Shown: piece by piece, positions 17,686 to 26,594 of the stretch
Position numbering within the stretch: the first letter of the stretch is position 1
Layout: each line of letters opens with the position of its first letter
Source: Streptomyces sp. NBC_01669
GTDB lineage: Bacteria > Actinomycetota > Actinomycetes > Streptomycetales > Streptomycetaceae
Length of the DNA: 64,000 bases
Assembly (NCBI RefSeq): GCF_026339735.1
Contig: NZ_JAPEQG010000002.1
Coordinates: 868,001-932,000, forward strand
Direction of reading: 5' to 3'
The notes under the pieces: model-generated
Database searches by the model: none
Told to the model about the DNA's origin: nothing
Seen by the model: only the letters and a program-made list of their open reading frames with translations
Translations under genes and position numbers: made by a program

Positions 17686-18792
17686 CTACTTGGTGAGCGG
17701 AGCCAGCTTGGGATCGTTGGCGTACGCCTCGGCCGCGTTGGCCTTGGTCACGATCACCGGCGGGAGCAGGTAGGACGGGACGACCTTGACGCCGTTGTTG
17801 TACGACTTGGAGTCGTTGACCTGCGGCGTACCACCGCTCTGCAGCGACTTGATCATCTTGATGGTGTCCGCGACCAGCTTGCGGGTGTCCTTGTTGATGG
17901 TGGAGTACTGCTCGCCGGCCATGATGGACTTGACCGACTCGGCCTCCGAGTCCTGGCCGGTGACGACCGGCAGCGGCTTGCCCGCACCCTTGACCGAGGT
18001 GAGGATCGCCCGGGCGAGGGTGTCGTTCGGCGAGAGGACACCGTCGAGGGTCTTGCCCCCGCTGTAGGTCGAGGTCAGCAGCGAGTCCATGCGCTGCTGG
18101 GCGTTCTCGCTCTTCCAGCCCTGGACGGCGGTCTGCTTGACATCGGCCTGGCCGGAGCCGACCACGACGTCGCCCTTGTCGATGTACGGCTTGAGGACAT
18201 CCATCGCGCCGTTGAAGAACACGCCGGCGTTGTTGTCGTCCGGCGAGCCGGAGAACAGCTCGATGTTCCACGGCCTGGTCGGCTTCTTCGCCTTCATGCC
18301 GTCCAGCAGCGCCCGGCCCTGCAGCTGGCCGACCTTGAAGTTGTCGTACGCGATGTAGTAGTCGATGTCCGGCGTGTTGGTGAGGAGGCGGTCGTAGGCG
18401 ATGACGATCGCACCGGCCTCCTTGGCCTGCTTCACCTGGGTCGAGAGCTGCGCGGCGTCGGTCGCGCCGATGACGATGACCTTCGCACCCTTGGTGACCA
18501 TGGTGGAGATCTGGGCCTGCTGGTCGGCGACGGTGGTCGACGCGCCCGCGTACTGCACATCGGCCTTGAAGCCCGCCTCCTTGAGGCCGTTGACGAACTG
18601 GTCGCCGGCGAGGACCCAGTTCTCCGAGGTCTTGGACGGCAGCGCGACACCGATGAGGGAGTTGGCCGCGAAGCCCTTGGCGGGGGCGCTGTCTCCGCCC
18701 TCGCCCTGGCGTTCGTTGGAGCAGGCGGTGGCGCCGAGCGCCAGTACGGCCGCTGCACCGACCGTCAGTGCCTTGGTGAGGATTCTGCGCAT
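17686..18792 (-). CDS. chvE: ChvE-like sugar-binding lipoprotein of an ABC transporter, 368 aa
   Basis: The signal peptide ends with a lipobox (LGATAC, Cys24), so the mature protein is a lipoprotein facing the outside. The body is a type I periplasmic-binding fold with GVALPSKTSENWVLAGDQF, VIVIGATDAAQLSTQVKQAK, YDRLLTNTPDIDYYIAYDNF and PVVTGQDSEAES. This pattern is characteristic of the ChvE/XylF group that binds aldoses such as galactose, arabinose or xylose. It is the first component after the permease in a minus-strand operon (mmsA, mmsB, chvE), and the exact sugar cannot be read from sequence. The GH92 gene downstream suggests mannose or mannosides. Confidence 0.85.
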   Translation of the reverse strand: MRRILTKALTVGAAAVLALGATACSNERQGEGGDSAPAKGFAANSLIGVALPSKTSENWVLAGDQFVNGLKEAGFKADVQYAGASTTVADQQAQISTMVTKGAKVIVIGATDAAQLSTQVKQAKEAGAIVIAYDRLLTNTPDIDYYIAYDNFKVGQLQGRALLDGMKAKKPTRPWNIELFSGSPDDNNAGVFFNGAMDVLKPYIDKGDVVVGSGQADVKQTAVQGWKSENAQQRMDSLLTSTYSGGKTLDGVLSPNDTLARAILTSVKGAGKPLPVVTGQDSEAESVKSIMAGEQYSTINKDTRKLVADTIKMIKSLQSGGTPQVNDSKSYNNGVKVVPSYLLPPVIVTKANAAEAYANDPKLAPLTK

Positions 18793-18868
18793 CGTGGAAT
18801 ACCTTTCATGGGCTGCAGGAGGTGAGTCCCGCGGGGGATGTTCGCCGGGGTGTGCGTCGTGCGGTGCG

Positions 18869-20167
18869 TCAGCCGACGGCCGGGGCCTTGGAGCTTTCGC
18901 CGTGTGGGGCGGTCCGGGCTGCCGCGGACGCTGTCTCCTGCCGGCGGAAGGGCCGCGTGAGCGAGCCGATGACCGAGAAGTGGCCCTGGCTCTTGTTGTA
19001 GACGTCGAGCGCGACGGCCAGCAGCAGCACCAGGCCCTTGATGATCTGCACGAGGTCCACGCCGACGCCCATGAGCTGCAGGCCGTTGTTGAGCAGCGCC
19101 ATGACTAGGCCGCCGACGATCGAGCCGCTGATGGTGCCCAGGCCGCCGGACACCGCGGCCCCGCCGATGAACACTGCCGCGATCGCGTCGAGTTCCCAGC
19201 TCAGTCCGTCCTGAGGGCCGGAGGCGGCCGACCGGGCCACGAAGATCATGCCCGCCAGGGCGGCGAGGACCGACATGTTCATCATGACGAAGAAGTTGAC
19301 CCGCTTGAGCTTCACACCTGACAGCTCCGCGGCGCGCGCGTTGCCGCCGACCGCGTAGATGCGCCTGCCGCCAACGGTGTTGCGGGTGTAGAACGAGTAA
19401 GCCAGTACCAGAACGATCAGGATGATGCCCGACACCGGGAGGCTCGTGCCGACCCGGCCGCCCGCGAAGCGCAGCGTGGCGAAGACGATGACGCCCACCA
19501 TCACGACGAGCCGCACACCGGAGATCCACAGCGGCACCGGCCGCGCACCCATCTCCTGCCGGGTGCTCCGGGCACGCCACTCCCGCCACACCACTGCGGC
19601 GCAGGCGATGGCGCCCAGCAGCAGGGTCGGGTTGTTGTAGCCGGTGCTGAGGCCGAACTCGGGCAGGTAGCCCGCGCCGATCGTGCGGAAGCCCCCGGGG
19701 ATGGGGACGGTGTCCGCGTTGCCTATGAACTGGTTGCCGCCGCGGAACACCAGCATGCCCGCCAGCGTGACGATGAACGCGGGGACGCCGATGTAGGCCA
19801 CCCAGAAGCCCTGCCACGCGCCGATGACCGCGCCGACCGCCAGGCCGAGCAGGATCGCGGCCGGCCACGGCAGGTCGTAGTTCTGCATCGCCTTGGCGAC
19901 GACGATCCCGGTGAACGCCGCGACGGAGCCGACCGACAGGTCGATGTGCCCGGCGACGATCACCATCAGCATCCCGATGGCCAGGATGAGGATGTACGAG
20001 TACTGGCTCACGACCGCGATGAGGTTGCCCGACGTCAGCGTGAGGCCGTTGGTCAGGACCTGGAACAGCAGGATGATCGCCACCAGGGTGAAGATCATGC
20101 CGAACTGGCGGCTGATGGAGGTGGTGCCCCCGAAGAAGTTCTTCTTGAGGTCTTGGTATCCGCTCAT
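18869..20167 (-). CDS. mmsB: Multiple-monosaccharide ABC transporter permease, 432 aa
   Basis: This is an AraH/RbsC/GguB-type permease with about ten hydrophobic segments. The motif AGHIDLSVGSVAAFTGIVVA and the loop VGGNARAAELSGVKLKRVNF (the EAA-like coupling region) are diagnostic. The longer-than-usual length (about 430 versus 330 aa for RbsC) fits the GguB/MmsB subgroup. Its start codon overlaps the stop of the ATPase gene as ATGA, so the two are translationally coupled. The solute-binding protein follows 76 bp downstream. Confidence 0.88.
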   Translation of the reverse strand: MSGYQDLKKNFFGGTTSISRQFGMIFTLVAIILLFQVLTNGLTLTSGNLIAVVSQYSYILILAIGMLMVIVAGHIDLSVGSVAAFTGIVVAKAMQNYDLPWPAAILLGLAVGAVIGAWQGFWVAYIGVPAFIVTLAGMLVFRGGNQFIGNADTVPIPGGFRTIGAGYLPEFGLSTGYNNPTLLLGAIACAAVVWREWRARSTRQEMGARPVPLWISGVRLVVMVGVIVFATLRFAGGRVGTSLPVSGIILIVLVLAYSFYTRNTVGGRRIYAVGGNARAAELSGVKLKRVNFFVMMNMSVLAALAGMIFVARSAASGPQDGLSWELDAIAAVFIGGAAVSGGLGTISGSIVGGLVMALLNNGLQLMGVGVDLVQIIKGLVLLLAVALDVYNKSQGHFSVIGSLTRPFRRQETASAAARTAPHGESSKAPAVG

Positions 20168-21711
20168 GACACCGGTGTTTTCTTAGTAGTGGTCATCTGC
20201 TTCATGAGGAGTTCGGGATCGGCCTCGGCGCGCGCGACCTCGCCGGTGATGGCTCCCTCGAACACGGTGTAGATGCGGTCGCACAGGCCGATCAGCTCGG
20301 GCAGTTCGGAGGAGATAACGACGACCCCCTTGCCTTGCGCGGCGAGCCGCTGGATGATCCCGTAGATCTCGAACTTGGCGCCGACGTCAATGCCGCGCGT
20401 CGGCTCGTCGAGGATCAGCAGGTCCGGGTCGGTGAACATCCACTTGGCCAGGACGACCTTCTGCTGATTGCCACCGGAGAGCTTGGCGACGCCCTCGTCG
20501 ACCGTCGGTGTCTTGATCCTCAAGTCACGGCGGTACTCCTCGGCGACGCGGTGCTTGGCGGCCTCGTCGATGACGCCGTACCGCGCGACCTTCGCGGGTT
20601 TGGCGGCCACGATGGAGGTCTTGATGTCGTCGAGGAGGTTGAGACCGATCGCCTTTCGGTCCTCGCTCACGTACGCCAGGCCGTGCCTGATCGCGTCGGA
20701 GACCGACTTCAGCTGGATCTCCTCACCGTTCAGGTAGATGTGGCCTCCCTGCCAGACCCCGTAAGACCGGCCGAACAGGCTCATAGCGAGCTCGGTGCGC
20801 CCGGCCCCCATCAGGCCGGCGAATCCGACGATCTCGCCGCGGCGCACGGTGAAGCTGGACCCCTTGCACACCAGGCGCTCGGTGGAGATCGGGTGACGCA
20901 CCGTCCAGTCGCGGACCTCGAAGAACACCTCACTGATGTCGGGGGTGTGCTCGGGGAATCGGCTGCTGAGTTCGCGTCCGACCATGCCGCGCACGATCCG
21001 GTCCTCGTTGACTCCGCCGGCCCGTACGTCGAGCGTCTCGATGGTCCGCCCGTCGCGCAGGATCGTGATCGAGTCGGCGACTGCCTCGATCTCGTTGAGC
21101 TTGTGCGAGATGATGATCGAGGTGATGCCCTGCCGCTTGAACTCGCACAGCAGGTCGAGCAGATGCCGGGAGTCGTCCTCGTTGAGCGCGGCGGTCGGCT
21201 CGTCGAGGATCAGCAGCTTCACGTCCTTCGCGAACGCCTTGGCGATCTCGACGAGTTGTTGCTTGCCGACGCCGATGTCCTTGATGAGCGTGTCGGGGTC
21301 CTCTTTGAGGCCCACCTGCTCCATGAGCTCCAGGACGCGGCGCTGGGCGCTCTTCCAGTCGATGGCACCGCGCTTGCGCGGTTCGTTGCCGAGGAAGACG
21401 TTCTCGGTGATCGACATGTCGGGAACCAGGGCCAGTTCCTGGTGGATGATGACGATGCCCGCGTGCTCGCTGGCCCGGATGTCGCCGAAGCGGACCTCCT
21501 CGCCCCGGTAGAGGATCTCGCCGCTGTAGGCGCCGTGCGGGTACACCCCGCTGAGCACCTTCATCAGCGTCGACTTCCCAGCGCCGTTCTCCCCGCAGAT
21601 GGCGTGGATCTCGCTCTCGCGCACCACCAGGTTGACCTCGGCCAGGGCGGTCACGCCCGGGAAGGTCTTGGTGATTGAGCGCATCTCGAGCAAGACCTGG
21701 GCGGCGCTCAT
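20164..21711 (-). CDS. mmsA: Multiple-monosaccharide ABC transporter ATP-binding protein, 515 aa
   Basis: The protein has two fused ABC domains, as in RbsA/XylG/GguA. Domain 1 has Walker A GENGAGKST, signature VGKQQLVEIAKA and Walker B LLILDEPTAAL. Domain 2 has a degenerate Walker A (GLMGAGRTE), the signature LSGGNQQKVVLAKW and LLILDEPTRGIDVGAK. The start is taken at the ATG 21711 (MSAAQVLLEM); the frame is open further upstream, but that part lacks family similarity. This is the first gene of the leftward mmsA-mmsB-chvE operon and is transcribed divergently from the ROK regulator gene. Confidence 0.9.
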   Translation of the reverse strand: MSAAQVLLEMRSITKTFPGVTALAEVNLVVRESEIHAICGENGAGKSTLMKVLSGVYPHGAYSGEILYRGEEVRFGDIRASEHAGIVIIHQELALVPDMSITENVFLGNEPRKRGAIDWKSAQRRVLELMEQVGLKEDPDTLIKDIGVGKQQLVEIAKAFAKDVKLLILDEPTAALNEDDSRHLLDLLCEFKRQGITSIIISHKLNEIEAVADSITILRDGRTIETLDVRAGGVNEDRIVRGMVGRELSSRFPEHTPDISEVFFEVRDWTVRHPISTERLVCKGSSFTVRRGEIVGFAGLMGAGRTELAMSLFGRSYGVWQGGHIYLNGEEIQLKSVSDAIRHGLAYVSEDRKAIGLNLLDDIKTSIVAAKPAKVARYGVIDEAAKHRVAEEYRRDLRIKTPTVDEGVAKLSGGNQQKVVLAKWMFTDPDLLILDEPTRGIDVGAKFEIYGIIQRLAAQGKGVVVISSELPELIGLCDRIYTVFEGAITGEVARAEADPELLMKQMTTTKKTPVS

Positions 21712-21860
21712 GACAGGGGCTCCGCGCCGTGCGGCCCGCCTGGACCGGGCCGGGCCGGTCCAGGCGGGGCAAACGATGACGTTGGCATCAGCTTCTCCGA
21801 AGGTCTTTTCTCGCGTCCGGGCCACTTCATGTGCCGCAGCGACGTCTGGTGGCGAGGACT

Positions 21861-21879
21861 GTAAATCCATTTGCTTTAC
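21861..21879. promoter_or_regulatory. AT-rich GTAAA-N9-TTTAC site in divergent promoter
   Basis: This short inverted repeat lies in an AT-rich island between the divergent mmsA and ROK regulator genes. ROK repressors generally bind AT-rich inverted repeats in such places, so it is a good candidate autoregulatory and operon-controlling operator. No experimental support is available from sequence. Confidence 0.45.
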
Positions 21880-21935
21880 TTAGTCAACGCCCCGGTGCAG
21901 ACTGACGCTTGGCGGGCGAACAGGAAGGACCTCCA

Positions 21936-23174
21936 GTGCGACAAGCAGGCACGAATCTGCCCAAGGTGGGGCGGTACAACCGGGCGGTGGTGCTCGAGCA
22001 GATCCAACTCAGCGACGGCATCAGCAGGCTGGAGATCGCCCAGCACACCGGCCTGACCGCGCAAAGCGTGTCCGGGATCGTCCGTAAGCTGATCGACAAG
22101 GGCATCGTCCGCGAGGACGGCGCCAGCCGGGTGAGCAAGGCGGGGAAGCCCCGCACCACGCTGCGGATCAACGCCGACGCGGGCAGCGCGGTGGGACTGC
22201 ACTTCGACCCAGCCGAGCTCGCGTGCGTCGTGGTGGACCTCCTTGGTGAGCCCCTGGCCACCAAGCGTGTCCCGACACCGGCGGGCGCCGTCCCGGCCGA
22301 CACCGTCGCCGCGATGGCCGACCTGGTCGCGGACGTACTGGAGCAAGCGGCCGTGCCGCGCGAGCGCGTCCTCGGCCTCGGCCTGGCCTGCCCCGGCCCG
22401 ATCGACCTGGAGCACGGCATTGTCGTCGCGCCGCCCCAGCTGGCGCACTGGAACCACGTCCCTATCAAGCAGATGCTCAGTGAAGCCACAGGCCTGGCCG
22501 TCACCCTGGACAACGACTCCACCGCCGCCGCGGTCGGCGAACGGTGGGCGGGCGCCGGGCGAGGAGCCGTGAACTTCGCGTACTTCTTCTTCGGCACCGG
22601 TATCGGCGGCGGTCTGGTCCTCAACCACCAGGTCTACCGGGGTGGGTCGTTCAACGCCGCCGAGTTCGGCCACCAGACGGTGCTGCTCGACGGCCCGGAG
22701 TGCTACTGCGGCAACCGGGGCTGCCTGGAGACCCTCGTGAGCCCGGCCGCGATCGTCGCCGAGACGCACCGCAGGCTCGGCGCCGGCGGTGAGAGTTCGC
22801 TGGCCGAACGGTTCGGCGCCGACCCAGCCCTGGTCGACAACGCCGCAATCAACGACGCGGTGGCGGCCGGTGATCCACTGGCCGCCGCAGTCCTCGACCA
22901 AGCGGCACGTTACGTCTCATCCGTGGTCGTCAACGTCGTCAACGCCACCGATGTGGACCTCGTCGTCCTGGGCGGCCACGGAATCCGGAACGTCGAGAAG
23001 CTCTTCGTCGACACCGCCCAGTCCGCCGTGTCCACAAGGGCGATGTCCCGGCACATCCGGGTGGTCGACGTGACGATGTCGCCGCTGGGCGCCGACGCCG
23101 CAGTCGTGGGTGCCGCGGCGCTCGTCCTCCACACCACCTATTCGCCGCAGCTGTCGGCGCTCCTCTCGGACTGA
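21936..23174 (+). CDS. ROK-family transcriptional regulator, 412 aa
   Basis: An N-terminal winged HTH (GRYNRAVVLEQIQLSDGISR, then LEIAQHTGLTAQSVSGIVRK) is followed by the ROK sugar-kinase-like fold. The zinc-binding ROK motif is ECYCGNRGCLE, with the preceding GHQTV supplying the His. The GTG at 21936 follows the Shine-Dalgarno sequence AGGAAGGA at good spacing, which decides the start over an upstream TTG. It is divergent from the mmsA-mmsB-chvE operon and directly upstream of a ROK kinase and manA, so it most likely represses these genes until its sugar ligand accumulates. Confidence 0.88.
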   Translation: MRQAGTNLPKVGRYNRAVVLEQIQLSDGISRLEIAQHTGLTAQSVSGIVRKLIDKGIVREDGASRVSKAGKPRTTLRINADAGSAVGLHFDPAELACVVVDLLGEPLATKRVPTPAGAVPADTVAAMADLVADVLEQAAVPRERVLGLGLACPGPIDLEHGIVVAPPQLAHWNHVPIKQMLSEATGLAVTLDNDSTAAAVGERWAGAGRGAVNFAYFFFGTGIGGGLVLNHQVYRGGSFNAAEFGHQTVLLDGPECYCGNRGCLETLVSPAAIVAETHRRLGAGGESSLAERFGADPALVDNAAINDAVAAGDPLAAAVLDQAARYVSSVVVNVVNATDVDLVVLGGHGIRNVEKLFVDTAQSAVSTRAMSRHIRVVDVTMSPLGADAAVVGAAALVLHTTYSPQLSALLSD

Positions 23175-23194
23175 TCCCCATGGAAAGGACACTC

Positions 23195-24118
23195 ATGGCC
23201 CAGGAAGTCGTACTCGCGGTGGACATCGGCGGCACCAAGATCAGTGCAGGCCTGGTCGACGCACAGGGGCAGGTGTACCGGCACGCCGAGGTCGCCACAC
23301 CCATCCCCGGCTCCCTACTCAACGACGCACTTCGCGGGCTGCTCACGTCCGTGGTGGACACCACGGCACCCAGGGCCGTCGGACTGGCGTGCGCGGGGCC
23401 GGTGGATCCACCGCGCGGCACCGTGAGTCCGGTCAACATCCCGGCCTGGCGGGACTTCCCGCTGATCGACCTGGTCCGCGACATCGTGCCCGGTGCTCCG
23501 GTCGACCTCGTGGGCGACGCGATCGCCGCCGCGCTGGGCGAACATTGGCTCGGCGCCGGACAGGGCATAGCCTCGATGCTCGGCATCGTCGTGTCCACGG
23601 GTGTCGGCGGCGGCCTCGTGCTCAACGGGGTGGCGTACGCCGGTCCCAGCGGCAACGCGGGCCACATCGGCCACGTGGTGGTCGACCCCGCCGGACCGCA
23701 GTGCACCTGCGGTGCGACCGGCTGTGTCGAGGCGTACGCCAGTGGCCCGTCCATGGTGCGCTGGGCCCGCGAGCAGGGCTGGACCGGGCCCGACGCCCGC
23801 GCGCTCGCCGCCGACGCGGCCCGCGGTGAGGCCGTGGCCGTCGCCGCGTTCGACCGCGGTGCCCGGGCGCTGGCACGTGGCATCGTCGGAACCGCGACGC
23901 TGTGCGACGTCGACCGGGTCGTGATCGGCGGCGGGGTGGCGGCCGCCGGCCCGGTCCTGTTCGAGCCACTGCGGAAACACCTGGCAGACTCGACCACCCT
24001 GGATTTCGTCCGGCGCGTGACCGTGAAACCGTCCACCCTGGGCCGGCACGGCGGCCTGCTCGGCGCCGCACGCACCGCTCTCCTCGCACCTGTGGTCGAC
24101 ACCGCGTCGCGCCCGTGA
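23195..24118 (+). CDS. ROK-family sugar kinase (glucokinase/mannokinase type), 307 aa
   Basis: The ATP-binding motif DIGGTKISAGLVDAQGQ is at the N-terminus. The sugar-binding region includes GDAIAAALGEHWLGAG and GNAGHIGHVVVDP, and the zinc motif is QCTCGATGCVEAY. There is no HTH, so it is an enzyme rather than a regulator. The ATG at 23195 is preceded by GGAAAGG, which favours it over the ATG at 23180. It follows the ROK regulator by 20 bp. Its substrate is probably mannose, glucose or an N-acetylated sugar. The manA gene downstream suggests it makes mannose-6-phosphate. Confidence 0.82.
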   Translation: MAQEVVLAVDIGGTKISAGLVDAQGQVYRHAEVATPIPGSLLNDALRGLLTSVVDTTAPRAVGLACAGPVDPPRGTVSPVNIPAWRDFPLIDLVRDIVPGAPVDLVGDAIAAALGEHWLGAGQGIASMLGIVVSTGVGGGLVLNGVAYAGPSGNAGHIGHVVVDPAGPQCTCGATGCVEAYASGPSMVRWAREQGWTGPDARALAADAARGEAVAVAAFDRGARALARGIVGTATLCDVDRVVIGGGVAAAGPVLFEPLRKHLADSTTLDFVRRVTVKPSTLGRHGGLLGAARTALLAPVVDTASRP

Positions 24119-24271
24119 CCGACGCCGCGCCGCACAGCCCCAGGTCGCGCTCAACGCCTTGAGCATCGCCTGAATCACCCACGGGGTCGCGCCCCCTCCC
24201 CCGAACAGCGGGGCCGGCCCCGCCCACCGATCTCCGCATATCCCTGACCCCACCCGACAACCGAGGCGGAC

Positions 24272-25408
24272 ATGAGCGAACTGCTCCGACTGCACAACCC
24301 GGTCCGGCCCTACGACTGGGGCTCACACACGGTTCTTGCCGACCTTCTCGGCCGCCCGAGCCCGACGGCGGGCCCCGAGGCAGAGCTCTGGATCGGGGCG
24401 CACCCGGGCGCCCCGTCCATCCTCCCCGACGGCAGGTCGCTGCTGACGGCGGTCACCGACGCCCCTCGGCCCATGATCGGTCCGGGCACCGACCGGCTCC
24501 CGTTCCTGCTGAAGGTTCTCGCGGTCGAGCGGCCGCTCTCCATCCAGGTGCACCCGGACGCCGGCCAAGCCCGCGACGGGTACGAGCGCGATGAACGCAC
24601 GGGACTCGCTCCTGGCGACCCGAAGCGCAACTACCACGATTCCTGGCCCAAGCCCGAACTCCTCTACGCGCTCACCGCGTTCGAGGCGCTGTGCGGGTTC
24701 GCCGAGCCCGAACAGGCCGCATCCCTGCTGACCTCGACCGGTGGTACACGGCTGCGCCGGGTGGGCGATGTCCTGGTCAGTGGCGGGCCTTGCGCAGCGG
24801 TCACGCTGCTGGGCCGCTGGCCCGAGGACGACCGCGCCGCGCTGGTGGACGAGGTACGCACCAGCCGCGCGGACATCCCCGAACTCGTGTGGGCCCGGCG
24901 GCTGGCAGAGCTGTACCCCGACGACCCCGGCGTCGTCACCTCGCTGCTCATGAACCGGGTGACGTTGGCACCCGGTCAGGCGCTGTTCGCCCGTCCCCGC
25001 ACCCTCCACGCCTATCTGCGCGGTACCGGCGTGGAGATCATGGCGAACTCCGACAACGTCCTGCGCGGCGGCCTGACGGCCAAGCACATCGACCTCGCCG
25101 AACTCCAGGCCGTCACCGATTTCGCTCCTTCGACGCCCGAAGTGGTGCAGGCGGTGGAACTGCCCAACGGGGAGGACCTGTACCCCACCCCGGCGGCCCA
25201 GTTCCAGCTCACCAGAATCCGCGGCGATGTCGAGGTCCGCGCTCCCGGCCCGGGCGCGCTGCTGTGCATCGAGGGCGAACTCACCGCCGAACGCGGGTCG
25301 GCTCGCGAGACCCTGCGCCGAGGCGAGGTGCTGTTCGTTCCCGCAACGGGCGGCCTCCTGCGCGTGACCGGATCCGGGCTCGCGTTCCGCGCCTCGATCC
25401 CGTCCTGA
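24272..25408 (+). CDS. manA: Mannose-6-phosphate isomerase, class I, 378 aa
   Basis: This enzyme converts mannose-6-phosphate to fructose-6-phosphate in the cytoplasm with a zinc ion. Class I motifs are present: NPVRPYDWGSHT at the N-terminus, LSIQVHPDAGQAR (metal-binding His), WPKPELLYALTAFEALCGF (metal-binding Glu) and HAYLRGTGVEIMANSDNVLR. The length is typical. The ATG has a GAGG ribosome-binding site a few bases upstream. It lies 150 bp after the ROK kinase on the same strand, completing a path from extracellular mannoside to glycolysis. Confidence 0.93.
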   Translation: MSELLRLHNPVRPYDWGSHTVLADLLGRPSPTAGPEAELWIGAHPGAPSILPDGRSLLTAVTDAPRPMIGPGTDRLPFLLKVLAVERPLSIQVHPDAGQARDGYERDERTGLAPGDPKRNYHDSWPKPELLYALTAFEALCGFAEPEQAASLLTSTGGTRLRRVGDVLVSGGPCAAVTLLGRWPEDDRAALVDEVRTSRADIPELVWARRLAELYPDDPGVVTSLLMNRVTLAPGQALFARPRTLHAYLRGTGVEIMANSDNVLRGGLTAKHIDLAELQAVTDFAPSTPEVVQAVELPNGEDLYPTPAAQFQLTRIRGDVEVRAPGPGALLCIEGELTAERGSARETLRRGEVLFVPATGGLLRVTGSGLAFRASIPS

Positions 25409-25864
25409 CCGGCATCCTGTACGACACCCGACCGGGCGGCCGCATGCGGGAAGCCGGCCACCCGGCAGCGGTTCGAGGCAGCTGCGACGAACTGGCAGCC
25501 CACCAGATCCGACTCACGCTCCGAAGCGTTCGTCCCTGCGGGCCGCCGGACGGCCGCCGATCCAGCTCCTGCCAGATCTTCCTGGATGCTCCTACGCGGG
25601 CTCAGCGGCCCAAACATCAAGCGGTGTCGGCGGACAGCCCCCTACCGATTTTCACGCCCGCGAGGCGTCATCCGCAGGTGAACGGCTGACTCCTATAGAT
25701 GTCAAGCGGCAGGAGCGAGGTCGTTTTGACCCGTGGGGACCACGATCCGCGGTCCGAAAGGGATCACGGTCTCTTCGCGGTGTACGTAGGCTCTGGATGC
25801 GCGTGGTCGACCGGGGGCGCGCCGGGCCTGTGCCCGAGGAGTTAGACGAAGGGAGCGTTCCGCT
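25409..25864. other. Intergenic region after manA
   Basis: No gene with good support was found. A minus-strand peptide IPFGPRIVVPTGQNDLAPAA ends near 25704 just before the sequence TTGACATC. A similar ending (TALAA, then TTGACATC) occurs near 51430. These may be decayed 3' ends of related elements. Confidence 0.35.
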
Positions 25865-26467
25865 GTGACGCATGCTCAGGAGGAAGAAGTCCTGGCCCGG
25901 ATCGCCAAAGGGCTTGTCTACACCGAGTCGGAAGCGGCCTTCCAGGGCCCGCGACGCCGCACCGAGCAGATCTTCGAGTACAACCACACACCACCGAGCG
26001 AAACGGAGAAGCGTCGATCGCTGCTCGTCGCGATATTCGGCTCGGTCGGTGAACGCACGGTGCTGCTGCCGCCGTTCCACGCCGGGTTCGGCAGCAACGT
26101 CCACATCGGCGACGACTTCTTCGGGAACGTGAACCTCGCGTTCGTCGACGACGTGGACATCCGCATAGGCAACGGTGTCATGATCGCGCCCAGTGTGACG
26201 CTGACCACGACGGGACACCCGGTGCATCCCTCACGACGCGCTGACTTCGGACGGTTTTCGGAACCGATCGTGATCGAGGACAAGGTGTGGATCGGTAGCA
26301 ACACGGTGGTCCTGCCCGGCGTTCGTATCGGATACGGGTCGGTCATCGGCGCCGGCAGCGTCGTCAGCCACAGCATTCCCCCGATGACCGTCGCGGTCGG
26401 AACCCCTTGCCGGGTAGTCCGCCCCATCACGGACGAGGACCTCACCACACGTACCGCCGGACATTAG
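25865..26467 (+). CDS. Maltose/galactoside O-acetyltransferase family, 200 aa
   Basis: A left-handed beta-helix acetyltransferase of the LacA/NodL/Maa type. The N-terminal Mac domain (ARIAKGLVYTESEAAF) is followed by hexapeptide turns. The catalytic His is in TTGHPVHPSRR, and the acetyl-CoA region is KVWIGSNTVVLPGVRIGYGS. The length matches the family. GTG at 25865 has the ribosome-binding sequence GAAGGGAG 8 bp upstream. It acetylates sugars, and its place beside the mannose locus might be meaningful, but a 456-bp gap separates them. An IS-scarred region begins directly after it. Confidence 0.85.
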   Translation: MTHAQEEEVLARIAKGLVYTESEAAFQGPRRRTEQIFEYNHTPPSETEKRRSLLVAIFGSVGERTVLLPPFHAGFGSNVHIGDDFFGNVNLAFVDDVDIRIGNGVMIAPSVTLTTTGHPVHPSRRADFGRFSEPIVIEDKVWIGSNTVVLPGVRIGYGSVIGAGSVVSHSIPPMTVAVGTPCRVVRPITDEDLTTRTAGH

Positions 26468-26594
26468 TGGTGGTGGCGGAGGACCATCGTCCCCCACTGC
26501 AGACGTGAGTTGGTGCAGAGAAGGTCGACGTGGGCGGCGCCACCGTGTTGAGCCCAACCGGCCTGCCGGGCAAACCGCATCCATGCGGCGATGG
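26464..26594 (-). pseudogene. C-terminal fragment of an unknown gene
   Basis: The minus-strand frame reads IAAWMRFARQAGWAQHGGAA and then VDLLCTNSRLQWGTMVLRHH before a stop. It looks like real coding sequence cut at its 5' side exactly by the IS end at 26595. I do not recognise the protein. Confidence 0.35.
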
